DNA of 64,000 bases, taken from Glacieibacterium frigidum (GTDB lineage Bacteria; Pseudomonadota; Alphaproteobacteria; Sphingomonadales; Sphingomonadaceae). The position numbers and the translations under genes are program-made. The notes under the pieces were generated by a model. The model had not been told where the DNA came from. It made no database searches and saw only the letters and a program-made list of their open reading frames with translations. Positions 23,771 to 32,156 of the stretch are shown one piece after another (the stretch's first letter is position 1; each line of letters opens with the position of its first letter). The stretch spans positions 868,001-932,000 of the forward strand of contig NZ_VJWA01000002.1 in NCBI RefSeq assembly GCF_007097155.1. The letters run 5' to 3'.

Positions 23771-24310
23771 TTAGCGGCGCGGTCCGAAGCCCGGCATCAC
23801 CGGCGGCGGGGCGCGGTTGCGGTCGCGGCGGGGGAGCTGGGCCTGGTACGCGAGCAGGCAATGCTCGTTGCAATAGGGGAAGCCCGTGTTGCTCGGCTTG
23901 CCGCAGAAGTGGAAGTCGGTCTCGCCGGGGTGACCGATCGGCCATTTGCAGATCTTTTCCGACAGATCGAGCAGCGAGGTCTTGGCGGGCTTGGCGGCGA
24001 CCGCGGGGCGGACCTTGCGGACCACGGGTGCCGGCGCGCGCACGGCTGCGGCAGGCGCCGCGGTGACGGGCTCGATCGCGGCGACGGCGGCCGTGGTTGC
24101 CGCGACGATGCGCTCGGCACCGCCCTCGATCGCAGCGGCGTCGCCGCCCTTCACGGGACTCGGGCGCGCCTTCAGGCCGAGGCGGTGCGCCTTGCCGATG
24201 ACGGCGTTGCGGCTGATACCCTCGCCCAGCTGTTCGGCAATCTGGCTGGCGGTCAGGCCTTGCTCCCAACCGTTGCGGAGCATCTCGATACGGGCGTCGG
24301 TCCACGACAT
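23771..24310 (-). CDS. gcrA: GcrA cell cycle regulator
   Basis: GcrA is an alphaproteobacterial transcription factor that binds sigma70-RNA polymerase and prefers promoters with methylated GANTC, coupling transcription to the CcrM methylation cycle. The N-terminal helix-turn-helix (MSWTDARIEMLRNGWEQGLT ... RNAVIGKAHRLGLKAR) and the conserved C-terminal zinc-like cluster (CKWPIGHP, FHFCGK, GFPYCNEHC) are intact. An Ala/Pro-rich linker joins them. 179 aa, normal. Stands alone. Confidence 0.96.
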   Translation of the reverse strand: MSWTDARIEMLRNGWEQGLTASQIAEQLGEGISRNAVIGKAHRLGLKARPSPVKGGDAAAIEGGAERIVAATTAAVAAIEPVTAAPAAAVRAPAPVVRKVRPAVAAKPAKTSLLDLSEKICKWPIGHPGETDFHFCGKPSNTGFPYCNEHCLLAYQAQLPRRDRNRAPPPVMPGFGPRR

Positions 24311-24385
24311 GTGGCGGCAATCCTAATTCTCGTCCGGCGGTCGCTGCGCCTTGCCCGGGCATGCCGCCCGGCGCTAGGGACGGGG

Positions 24386-25225
24386 ATGCTCGACAAGACC
24401 GCCCAACCACCGCTGAACAGCGGCCATGCCGAACCGGGGGTGATGATCATCACCGGCGTCAATTGGCAGGGCCTGAAGACCCTCTACTTGAAGGAGGTCC
24501 GGCGCTTTTTCAAGGTGCAGTTGCAGACCGTCTGGGCGCCGGCGATCACCACGCTGTTGTTCCTCGTGATCTTCGCGGTCGCGATGACCGGCGCGCGGCC
24601 CAGCGTGATGGGCGTGCCCTATGTCGATTTCCTGGGGCCCGGCCTGATCGTCATGGGGATGATCCAGAACAGTTTTGCCAACACCTCGTCGACGCTGCTG
24701 ATCGCCAAGGTGCAGGGCACGATCGTCGACGTGCTGATGCCGCCGCTGAGCCACGGCGAGCTGCTGAGCGCCTGGGTGGCGGGGGCGGTGACGCGGGCGT
24801 GGCTGGTCGGCGTCGCGGTGTGGCTCGCGATGCTGCTCGCGCCCGGCGTCGACGTGCCGATCCGGCATCCGCTGGTCGTGCTGTATTTCGGCACGATGGG
24901 GGCGGCGATGCTGGCGCTGCTCGGCGTGCTGACGGGAATCTGGGCCGACAAGTTCGACCATGCCGCGGCGGTGACCAATTTCGTCGTGCAGCCGCTGACA
25001 TTGCTGTCGGGCACGTTCTACGCGATCGACCGGGTCAGCGAGACGATGCGCATCGTCAGCCACCTGAACCCGTTCTTCTACGTTATCGACGGCTTCCGCT
25101 ACGGCTTCCTGGGGGTCAGCGACGGGCTGGCGGTGCAGGGCGCGATCGTACTGCTGGTCGCGAACCTCGTGCTGTGGGTGGTGTGCTACCGCCTGCTTAA
25201 GTCGGGCTGGCGGCTCCGCGCTTGA
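24386..25225 (+). CDS. ABC-2 type transporter permease
   Basis: Inner-membrane permease of the ABC-2 type (drug, polysaccharide or lipid export). The amphipathic start (LKTLYLKEVRRFFKVQLQTV) precedes six predicted helices, with the family pattern PLTLLSGTFYAIDRV and HLNPFFYVIDGFRYGFLG. 279 aa. Start ATG 24386 is preceded by GGGG. No ATPase gene lies beside it, which is unusual because these permeases normally pair with one. Its stop overlaps the TTG start of the downstream hydrolase by 4 bp. Confidence 0.88.
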   Translation: MLDKTAQPPLNSGHAEPGVMIITGVNWQGLKTLYLKEVRRFFKVQLQTVWAPAITTLLFLVIFAVAMTGARPSVMGVPYVDFLGPGLIVMGMIQNSFANTSSTLLIAKVQGTIVDVLMPPLSHGELLSAWVAGAVTRAWLVGVAVWLAMLLAPGVDVPIRHPLVVLYFGTMGAAMLALLGVLTGIWADKFDHAAAVTNFVVQPLTLLSGTFYAIDRVSETMRIVSHLNPFFYVIDGFRYGFLGVSDGLAVQGAIVLLVANLVLWVVCYRLLKSGWRLRA

Positions 25226-26127
25226 TCGACGCCCCGCCCGCCGCAGTCGCCTTTTGGGAGGTGCCGCAGCGCCTCGTGCGCCTGCCCGACGGTCGGCGGC
25301 TCAACCTCTACTGCACGGGCAAGGGCACGCCGACGGTCATCCTCGAGTCGGGCTTCTCCGCGACGACGTGGAGTTGGGCGAACGTCCAGCCGCGCATCGC
25401 GCGCACCAACCGGGTGTGCAGCTACGACCGTGCGGGGCTGGGGTTCAGCGACCCCGGGCCGATGCCCCGCGACGGCCGTGCCGTCGTTGCCGACCTGCGG
25501 GCGCTGCTGCGCGTCGCGAAGCTTGCGCCGCCGTACATCCTGGTCGGGCACTCGGCGGGCGGCATGACGATGCGGCTGTTCGCCGATCCGCGCTTTTCGA
25601 ACGTCGCGGGGCTGGTGCTGCTCGACCCCAGCGTCGAGGGGCAGTTCGCGGGGCAGGAGGCCGCGGTCGCGGCACGGGTCGCCGCCGACGAGCGCTGCGC
25701 CGTGCTCGCCGAAAAGCGCCAGCTGCCGTCTGCCGACCCGCGCGACGCGCGCTGCACGAAGGCGCCGGCCGGGGTCTCGCCGAGCTTCGGGCAGGTCCTG
25801 ATGGCCGCCCAGCGCAACCCCGCGTACTGGCGCACGCTGGCATCCGAATATGCGAGCATCGCGGGCGCGAACAGCGATGCACTGCGCGCGACGCGCACCA
25901 GCCACGGCGACCTGCCGCTCGTCGTGCTGACCGCCGGCCAGACCGCCGCCGCGGCGCCGGGGTGGGAGGCGGCGCACCGCGAACTCGCCGCGCGCTCGAC
26001 GAGAGGCGTTCAGCGCACGCTGGCGGGTGCCTCGCACAACATTATGAAGGACGCCCCCGACGCGGTGGCCAGCGCCGTCGCCGAGGTGACCGCCGAAGCT
26101 AAACGGCCCGCAGCTCCTTCGCCTTGA
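25222..26127 (+). CDS. Alpha/beta hydrolase
   Basis: Alpha/beta-hydrolase with nucleophile elbow VGHSAGGMTMRL, preceding strand/loop VILESGFSATTWSW and a C-terminal ASHNIMKDAP His. The start TTG at 25222 overlaps the permease stop (TTGA), which suggests coupled translation. 301 aa, no signal peptide. The 3' end overlaps convergent korB by 29 bp. Substrate unknown. Confidence 0.83.
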   Translation: MIDAPPAAVAFWEVPQRLVRLPDGRRLNLYCTGKGTPTVILESGFSATTWSWANVQPRIARTNRVCSYDRAGLGFSDPGPMPRDGRAVVADLRALLRVAKLAPPYILVGHSAGGMTMRLFADPRFSNVAGLVLLDPSVEGQFAGQEAAVAARVAADERCAVLAEKRQLPSADPRDARCTKAPAGVSPSFGQVLMAAQRNPAYWRTLASEYASIAGANSDALRATRTSHGDLPLVVLTAGQTAAAAPGWEAAHRELAARSTRGVQRTLAGASHNIMKDAPDAVASAVAEVTAEAKRPAAPSP

Positions 26128-27127
26128 TCTCCCAGCTCTGCCCCTTGCGGAGCAGCGCGTTGAAATCCGCGACCTTGTCGCCCACGACGCGATTGCGCTG
26201 CGACTCGACCGCGACCTCGAAGCTCGTCGCCGGATCGCAATAGAGCACGCCGAGCGCCATCGGGAACGGCCCGAACGGCATGTCGATCAGGAACTGCGCC
26301 TGGACGCGGTTGGTCTCGTCGTGGATCAGCACCTCGGTCGTGTCGCCGACCGCGATGTCGACAACCTCGAGCTCGACGGTCTCGTGGTTGAGCCGCAGGC
26401 CCTTGGCACCGCCCGCGAATAGCAGCGGCTGGCCGTGAACGCACCACAGCTGGTTGTCGGCAGCGTTCTTCTTCTCGGTGAAGGCAGCGAACACGTCGGC
26501 ATTGTAGACGATGCAGTTCTGGAAGATCTCGACAAAGCTCGTGCCCTTGTGCGCGTGGGCGCGCTTCAGCACCTCGGGCATGTTCTTCTGCGCGGTGTCG
26601 ATCGTCCGCGCGACGAACCGCGCACCCGCGCCCATCGCAAAGGCGCACGGTGCCAGCGGCCGCTCGACCGACCCGAACGGCGTGGTGGGCGAGCGCGTGC
26701 CGGTGCGCGAGGTCGGCGAATACTGCCCCTTGGTCAGGCCATAGATCTCGTTGTTGAACAGCAGCAGCTGGACGTCGAGGTTGCGGCGCAGCAGGTGCAG
26801 CATGTGGTTGCCGCCGATCGACAGCCCGTCGCCGTCGCCGGTGACGATCCACACGTCGAGCTCGGGATTCGCCAGCTTGATCCCCGTCGCCACCGCCGGG
26901 GCACGCCCGTGGATCGTGTGGAAGCCGTAGGTCTCCATATAGTACGGGAAGCGCGACGAGCAGCCGATGCCCGAGACGAACACGGTATTCTCGCGCGCCG
27001 TGCCGAGGTCCGGCATCGTCCGCTGCACCGCCTTCAGGATCGCATAGTCACCGCACCCGGGGCACCAGCGCACCTCCTGGTCGGTCGCCCACTCGTCGGG
27101 GCGCGTGATGGGGGTCATGGCGTTCAT
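26099..27127 (-). CDS. korB: 2-oxoacid:ferredoxin oxidoreductase beta subunit
   Basis: Beta subunit of a 2-oxoglutarate/2-oxoacid:ferredoxin oxidoreductase; binds thiamine diphosphate and makes acyl-CoA plus reduced ferredoxin. Visible motifs: WCPGCGDYAILKAVQ with its Cys pair near the N-terminus, the GIGCSSRFPYY cluster/TPP region, and TGDGDGLSIGGNHMLH, the Mg-TPP GDG motif. 342 aa. ATG 27127 overlaps the stop of the small gene between korA and korB (ATGA). Confidence 0.94.
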   Translation of the reverse strand: MNAMTPITRPDEWATDQEVRWCPGCGDYAILKAVQRTMPDLGTARENTVFVSGIGCSSRFPYYMETYGFHTIHGRAPAVATGIKLANPELDVWIVTGDGDGLSIGGNHMLHLLRRNLDVQLLLFNNEIYGLTKGQYSPTSRTGTRSPTTPFGSVERPLAPCAFAMGAGARFVARTIDTAQKNMPEVLKRAHAHKGTSFVEIFQNCIVYNADVFAAFTEKKNAADNQLWCVHGQPLLFAGGAKGLRLNHETVELEVVDIAVGDTTEVLIHDETNRVQAQFLIDMPFGPFPMALGVLYCDPATSFEVAVESQRNRVVGDKVADFNALLRKGQSWEIKAKELRAV

Positions 27128-27411
27128 GCAATCGGGCCTTTCGACGCCTTGGCTGTGCTAATCTTCTGCATATGAACGAGTGTTGCCATGATCAGCCTAG
27201 GTACACCTCTGAGTCGATCTGGGTTGTCCACGTCTTGATCGATAGCCGCCATCGCCGCCTGCAGACGGAAAGCAAAGCTCGGATCTTCGTAAATGGCAGC
27301 TTCGACCTTTTCGAGATCAAGAGCTAGCAAGCCGCCAACGCGTCTCTTGAGCGGATGGTAGGCATCAAGCGCTTTGGTCCAATACGGATCATCGTACCAC
27401 TGACGGTTCAC
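27124..27411 (-). CDS. Unknown 95-residue protein between korA and korB
   Basis: I do not recognise this protein. It overlaps both neighbours by 4 bp: its GTG start (27411) sits on the korA stop (GTGA) and its stop on the korB start (ATGA). Double coupling argues that it is translated. The sequence is soluble and mostly helical, with NRQWYDDPYWTKALDAYHPL at the N-terminus and LDLEKVEAAIYEDPSFAFRL in the middle; no Cys and no known motif. Base composition looks AT-richer than the flanking kor genes, suggesting a later insertion. A role with the oxidoreductase is only inferred from position. Confidence 0.7.
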   Translation of the reverse strand: MNRQWYDDPYWTKALDAYHPLKRRVGGLLALDLEKVEAAIYEDPSFAFRLQAAMAAIDQDVDNPDRLRGVPRLIMATLVHMQKISTAKASKGPIA

Positions 27412-29288
27412 CCCAGCATCCCGTCGATGGCGGCTTCGATCTCGGCAATCTTGAAGGGGTGGCCGCTGACCTTGTTGAGGGGCCTGGCGTCGATCAGATA
27501 CTGGTCGCGCAGCACGGTCTTGAGCTGGCCGGTGTTCATTTCAGGCACCAGCACCTTGTCGTACCCGCGCAGCAGCTCGCCCAGGTTCGCCGGCAGCGGC
27601 CAGATGTGGCGGATGTGGATGTGGCTGACGTCGAGGCCCTTGGCTCGGGCGCGCTGCACCGCCTTGCGGATCGCGCCGTAGGTCGACCCCCAGCCGACGA
27701 CCGCGAGGCGGCCCTTGGAGTTGCCGATCTCGGGCGCCTGCGGCGGGATGAAGTTCGCGACGCCGTCGATCTTGGCCTTGCGGATGTCGGTCATCGCCTG
27801 GTGGTTGGCGGGTTCGTAATTGATGTGGCCGGTGTCGATCGCCTTCTCGATGCCGCCGATGCGGTGCATCATGCCGGGGGTGCCGGGCTTGATCCACTTG
27901 CGGCGCAGCGTCTGTGGGTCGCGGGCATAAGGCAGCACGCGGCCGTCGGCGTCGGGCTCGGCGTCGAAGTCGACCGGGAAGGCGTGGAACTCGGCGCGGT
28001 CAGGGACGCGCCACGGCTCGGCGGCATTCGCGATATAGCCATCGGTCAGCACCATCACCGGGGTCATGAACTGCGTCGCCAAGCGGCACGCCTCGATCGC
28101 GACGTCGAAGCAGTCGCTCGGTGCGCGCGTCGCGAGCACGATCAGCGGCGCGTCGCCGTTGCGGCCGTACACCGCCTGGTAGAGGTCGGACTGCTCGGTC
28201 TTGGTCGGCAGGCCGGTCGAGGGGCCGCCGCGCTGCGAGTTGACGATGACCAGCGGCAGCTCGGTGATGATCGCCAGCCCCAGCGCCTCGCCCTTCAGCG
28301 CGATGCCCGGGCCCGATGACGAGGTGACGCCAAGCTGCCCGGCATAGCTCGCGCCGATCGCCGAGCAGATCGCGGCAATCTCGTCCTCGGCTTGGAAGGT
28401 GGTGACGCCGAACTCCTTCAGCCGCGCCAGATTGTGCAGGATCGGCGAGGCGGGGGTGATCGGGTACGAGCCGAAGAACATCTCCAGCCCCGCCAGCTTG
28501 GCGCCCGCGACGAGGCCGAGCGCGAGGCTCTCACCGCCGGTGACGGTGCGGTAATAGCCGGGCTCCGCGACCGCCGCGTCGACGTGATACTGCTTGAGCG
28601 GCCCGCCGATCTCCGCGGTCTCGCCATACGCATGACCCGCGTTGAGCGCCGCGGCATTGGCCTGCGCCAGCACCGGGTTCTTCGAGAACTTCGACTGCAG
28701 CCACGCGATCAGCGGCGCGCGGTCGCGGTCGAACATCCAGAGCGCGAGGCCCAGAGTCCACATGTTCTTGCAGCGCAGCGCCTCCTTGTTGCCAAGGCCG
28801 AAGGGCTTCACCGCGGCGAGCGTCTGCGCGCTGATGTCGAACGCCAGGATCTGCCACTGCGCCAGGCTGTCGTCGGTCAGCGGGTTCACCGCATAGCCGG
28901 CCTTCGCTAGGTTGCGCGCGCCGAACTCGCCGGTGTCGATGATCGCCAGCCCGCCCTTCTTGAGCGACTGGATGTTGGTCCTGAGCGCCGCCGGGTTCAT
29001 CGCGACCAGCACATCGGGCTCGTCGCCAGCGGTCTCGATGTCGACCGAGCCGAAGTTGATCTGGAACGCCGAGACGCCGAAGGTCGTGCCCTGCGGCGCG
29101 CGGATTTCGGCGGGAAAATCGGGGAAGGTCGCGAAGTCGTTGCCGCTCAGCGCCGACGACAGAGTGAACTGCCCTCCGGTCAGCTGCATGCCGTCGCCCG
29201 AGTCGCCCGCGAAACGGACGACGACCGCTTCGGCTTCGGCAGGCTGGTTGTTCTGGGTTTCGAAGACGTCGTTGAAGGCCGTTGCCAT
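27408..29288 (-). CDS. korA: 2-oxoacid:ferredoxin oxidoreductase alpha subunit (fused gamma-alpha)
   Basis: Fused gamma-alpha subunit of the 2-oxoacid:ferredoxin oxidoreductase. The N-terminal gamma domain (residues 1-190, VVVRFAGDSGDGMQLTGGQF) is followed by the alpha pyrimidine-binding domain (MFFGSYPITPASPILHNLAR; FQAEDEIAAICSAIGASYAG; TSSSGPGIALKGEALGLAI) and the C-terminal transketolase-like domain (GWGSTYGAIRKAVQ). 626 aa, standard for the fused form. With korB it would give an alternative, reversible route at the 2-oxoglutarate step of the TCA cycle. Confidence 0.95.
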   Translation of the reverse strand: MATAFNDVFETQNNQPAEAEAVVVRFAGDSGDGMQLTGGQFTLSSALSGNDFATFPDFPAEIRAPQGTTFGVSAFQINFGSVDIETAGDEPDVLVAMNPAALRTNIQSLKKGGLAIIDTGEFGARNLAKAGYAVNPLTDDSLAQWQILAFDISAQTLAAVKPFGLGNKEALRCKNMWTLGLALWMFDRDRAPLIAWLQSKFSKNPVLAQANAAALNAGHAYGETAEIGGPLKQYHVDAAVAEPGYYRTVTGGESLALGLVAGAKLAGLEMFFGSYPITPASPILHNLARLKEFGVTTFQAEDEIAAICSAIGASYAGQLGVTSSSGPGIALKGEALGLAIITELPLVIVNSQRGGPSTGLPTKTEQSDLYQAVYGRNGDAPLIVLATRAPSDCFDVAIEACRLATQFMTPVMVLTDGYIANAAEPWRVPDRAEFHAFPVDFDAEPDADGRVLPYARDPQTLRRKWIKPGTPGMMHRIGGIEKAIDTGHINYEPANHQAMTDIRKAKIDGVANFIPPQAPEIGNSKGRLAVVGWGSTYGAIRKAVQRARAKGLDVSHIHIRHIWPLPANLGELLRGYDKVLVPEMNTGQLKTVLRDQYLIDARPLNKVSGHPFKIAEIEAAIDGMLG

Positions 29289-29486
29289 TCACTGATTCCG
29301 ATGTGCGCTTTTGTGGCGTGCGCTTTACGCCCCGGCGGACGGGGGGTCCAAGAAGATTTTCTCCGCGATACCTGCGGCCACGGGGCGCATTCGCAGTTCC
29401 GATTTTACTCTGAGCGGACGTCAATCTCGTTACACTTGCGGACGCCGGGTCATCCTGCGAGACCGGGCATCGCGGGGGCGGCTGGT

Positions 29487-30020
29487 GTGAGCGGGTTCGA
29501 ATTCTTCTTTTCGCTGTACGGACTGGTGCTCGGCCTGTCGGTGGTGGAGATCATCTCGGGCTTCGCCAGACTGGTTCACAACCGTGGCGCCGTCCGCGTC
29601 GGATGGTTGGTCCCGGCCCTCGCAATCCTGATGCTGTTCGACCTCGCCAATTTCTGGATGAGCGCATTCGTCCGGTTGCAGGCCTATGAGCCCAGCTACG
29701 GCATGCTGATCATCGGACTGCTGATCTCGTCGCTCTATTATGTCGCGGCGAGCGCGGTCTTCCCGCGGGACTTTCAGGCCGAGCCGGACTTCGATGCGGT
29801 GTACCTCCGTCATCGGCGGCTGGTGCTCGGCCTGATGACGGTCGCGGGTCTGCTGGCGTTCGAGCTGCTTCCGTCGTTGAACGCGGCGGGACGCGCCGCG
29901 CGCCTGCATGTCTGGACGACGCCGGGCGAGTTCTGGCAGCCGTTGCTGTTCTTCGCCGCTGTCGGCGTGATCGTCGTCACCCGGTCCAAATGGATTAATC
30001 TGGCGATGCTATCCTGCTGA
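29487..30020 (+). CDS. Multi-pass membrane protein, unknown function
   Basis: A 177-residue integral membrane protein with about five hydrophobic helices (FFFSLYGLVLGLSVVEIISG, LVPALAILMLFDLANFWMSA, MLIIGLLISSLYYVAASAVF, LVLGLMTVAGLLAFELLPSL, LLFFAAVGVIVVTR). The start is taken as GTG 29487; the frame is open upstream, but that part lacks hydrophobic character. I do not recognise a family. Monocistronic, divergent from korA. Confidence 0.65.
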   Translation: MSGFEFFFSLYGLVLGLSVVEIISGFARLVHNRGAVRVGWLVPALAILMLFDLANFWMSAFVRLQAYEPSYGMLIIGLLISSLYYVAASAVFPRDFQAEPDFDAVYLRHRRLVLGLMTVAGLLAFELLPSLNAAGRAARLHVWTTPGEFWQPLLFFAAVGVIVVTRSKWINLAMLSC

Positions 30021-30057
30021 TTCTTCCTTACGCACTGAACTTCACGGCCAGCTTTCG

Positions 30058-30954
30058 TTAGCGCGCAGCGGCTTCCGCCATCGCCAGCACGCCGCGGACG
30101 TGCCGCTCGGCGATCACCCGCACGTCGCGGCCGTAGCCGCCGCCCAGCGTCGCGGCGACCGGCACACCGCGGGCGCGGCATGTCGTCACGACATGGTCGT
30201 CGCGCAGCCTCAGCCCCTCGTCGCTGAGCGCGAGCCGCCCCAGCCGGTCGTCGGCGTGCGGATCGACGCCCGCTTGGTACAGCACGAGGTCGGGCCGATG
30301 CGCGTCGATGAGGGCAGGCAGCTCGTCGGCGAGGATGCACAGATACTCGACATCGCCCGTGCCGTCGGGCAGGTCGACGTCGCGCGTCGAGACGGCCTTG
30401 CGGACGGGAAAGTTCTTCGCGGCGTGCATCGAGAAGGTCGCGACGCGCGGCTCGCCGGCGAAGATCGCGGCGGTGCCGTCGCCCTGGTGGACGTCGAGGT
30501 CGACGACCAGCAGCCGGTGGACGGCTCCCTCCGCCAGCAGTCGCGCGGCCGCGACGGCGAGGTCGTTGAATACGCAATAGCCTGCCCCGCCCCCCGGCCC
30601 GGCGTGGTGGCTGCCCCCGGCGCTGTTGACCGCGAAGCCGCTGGCCAGCGCGAGGGTGGCGGCCAGATGCGTCCCGCCGCAGACCAGCCGCGAGCGGCGC
30701 GCGATGCGGTCGGTGACCGGAAAGCCGATGCGACGCTGGATTTCGGGCGCTAGGCTGCCGTCGAGCACCGCGGCGACGTAATCGGGGTCGTGCACCGCCT
30801 CCAGCCACGCCGGCGGCGCAGACTCGGGCACGTGCAGGTCGCAATTCGCGCCCTCGAGCAGGCGCATCACCGCGCCGTACTTGTCCATCGGGAAGCTGTG
30901 CCCAGGCGGCAGCGGCGCGGTGTAGTCTGAGTGGTGGACGAGCGCGAAGGTCAT
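30058..30954 (-). CDS. Histone deacetylase family protein (acetoin utilisation-like)
   Basis: Zinc-dependent deacetylase of the arginase/deacetylase fold; bacterial members act on acetylpolyamines or acetylated proteins. Active-site motifs: GGSHHAGPGGGAGYCVFNDL (tandem His), DLDVHQGDGTA (zinc Asp/His), YQAGVDPHADDRLG (Asp) and LGGGYGRDV with its catalytic Tyr. About 298 aa from ATG 30954; ATG 30966 is an alternative. Soluble. Substrate not predictable. Confidence 0.92.
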   Translation of the reverse strand: MTFALVHHSDYTAPLPPGHSFPMDKYGAVMRLLEGANCDLHVPESAPPAWLEAVHDPDYVAAVLDGSLAPEIQRRIGFPVTDRIARRSRLVCGGTHLAATLALASGFAVNSAGGSHHAGPGGGAGYCVFNDLAVAAARLLAEGAVHRLLVVDLDVHQGDGTAAIFAGEPRVATFSMHAAKNFPVRKAVSTRDVDLPDGTGDVEYLCILADELPALIDAHRPDLVLYQAGVDPHADDRLGRLALSDEGLRLRDDHVVTTCRARGVPVAATLGGGYGRDVRVIAERHVRGVLAMAEAAAR

Positions 30955-30970
30955 GCGACCCATCATACTT

Positions 30971-31077
30971 CGTCATCCCCGCGCAGGCGGGGACCCAATG
31001 TCACAGCCACCGCGCTAGGCTGTGATTGCCTAGACCAAGATCGTGACCTTGGGTCCCCGCCTGCGCGGGGATGACGG
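30971..31077. repeat. Long inverted repeat, REP-like
   Basis: The arm at 30971-31004 (CGTCATCCCCGCGCAGGCGG...) is repeated as its reverse complement at 31043-31077 (...CCGCCTGCGCGGGGATGACG), with a 38-bp centre. Each arm also contains its own small palindrome (CCCCGCGCAGGCGGGG). It lies between the histone-deacetylase gene and bamE, just after the bamE stop, so it could end that transcript. The GTCATCCC ends match the hairpin at 14224-14255. Confidence 0.75.
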
Positions 31078-31087
31078 AAAAGGACGG

Positions 31088-31567
31088 TCAGCGCGGCCCG
31101 TCGCGTCCGGTATTGCTCGGGTCGCCGCCGGCGCTCGATCCGCCGGCGCCGACTGCGCCGATGTTGCCGAACAGATCCTCCAGCAGCGACTTGTCCCGGC
31201 CCAGCGTCGGGGTCTTGTCGCTCTCGGGGTCGATGCTGGCGACCTGCTCGAGCCCGCGACGATCGATCGCGCTGACGTTGTTCTTCGCGTCGAACTGGAC
31301 GCGGATGATCGACTGGGTCTTCGCCTTTGGCGCGGCGAACGCCAGCTGCGTCGTGTTGCGCGACACATAGTACCAGCTGTTGCCGTCGAACTCGCTGGCG
31401 AACGTCGGGCGGCCTAGCGTCTTCGCGACCGAATCCTTGTTGTCGACGCCCGGCTGGATCGCCGCGACGAGGGATTCGTCGACGATATAACCCTGGTTCT
31501 GCTGGATCCGGCTGCACGCCGGCAGCGCGACGAGCGCCGCGACCACGATGATTGTTGCTGCCCGCAT
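31088..31567 (-). CDS. bamE: Outer membrane protein assembly factor BamE (SmpA/OmlA)
   Basis: Outer-membrane lipoprotein of the BAM complex that inserts beta-barrel proteins. Lipoprotein signal MRAATIIVVAALVALPACSR with its lipid-attached Cys; SmpA/OmlA domain features GYIVDESLVAAIQPGVDNKD and LGRPTFASEFDGNSWYYVS. A Gly/Ser-rich tail extends beyond the domain. 159 aa from ATG 31567. Divergent from the cytochrome chaperone gene. Confidence 0.9.
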   Translation of the reverse strand: MRAATIIVVAALVALPACSRIQQNQGYIVDESLVAAIQPGVDNKDSVAKTLGRPTFASEFDGNSWYYVSRNTTQLAFAAPKAKTQSIIRVQFDAKNNVSAIDRRGLEQVASIDPESDKTPTLGRDKSLLEDLFGNIGAVGAGGSSAGGDPSNTGRDGPR

Positions 31568-31661
31568 GGGCTGAACTCCTGCACGCGGGCCTGCGCGCAC
31601 GCTTGCGCCGCCGCTTCGCCGCCTCAATATGGCAAGGCATGACACCCGACAAGCCGCAGCC

Positions 31662-32156
31662 ATGAAATGGCCCTTCCGCCTCCGCAGCGCGCCGCCGCTC
31701 GACGCGCTGTACCGCAGCATCGTCGTGCAGGCGCGCGAGCCCGCCTGGTACGAGGCGGGGCAGGTGCCCGACACCACCGACGGCCGCTTCGACATGGTGG
31801 CGCTGGTCACCGCGCTGGTGCTGCTCCGGCTGGAGAGCGTCGGCACCCCGCAGGACTCGGTCGACCTGACCGAGCGCTTCATCGCCGACATGGACGGGTC
31901 GATGCGCCAGCTCGGCATGGGTGATCCGACGGTCGGCAAGCAGGTCGGGCACATGGTCTCGGCGCTCGGCGGAAGGCTGGGGGCGTATCGCGACGCGCTG
32001 GGCGGAAGCGCCGATCTGGCCGAGGCTCTGGAGCGCAACCTGTACCGCGGCACCGTGGCGCCCGAGGCGCTGGCCTGGGCCGAGGCGCGGGTTCGCGACC
32101 TGGCGCGCCGCATCGACGCCGTGCCGCTCGACACGCTGCGGCAGGGGAGCCTGTGA
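31662..32156 (+). CDS. Ubiquinol-cytochrome c chaperone (CBP3/UQCC1-like)
   Basis: Predicted assembly chaperone for the cytochrome bc1 complex. The family pattern is visible in LDALYRSIVVQAREPAWYEA, then VPDTTDGRFDMVALVTALVL and ERFIADMDGSMRQLGMGDPT. ATG 31662 (MKWPFRL) fits the family start; ATG 31629 is an in-frame alternative. Followed by the DUF177 gene with a stop/start overlap, an order I regard as usual in sphingomonads. Confidence 0.85.
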   Translation: MKWPFRLRSAPPLDALYRSIVVQAREPAWYEAGQVPDTTDGRFDMVALVTALVLLRLESVGTPQDSVDLTERFIADMDGSMRQLGMGDPTVGKQVGHMVSALGGRLGAYRDALGGSADLAEALERNLYRGTVAPEALAWAEARVRDLARRIDAVPLDTLRQGSL

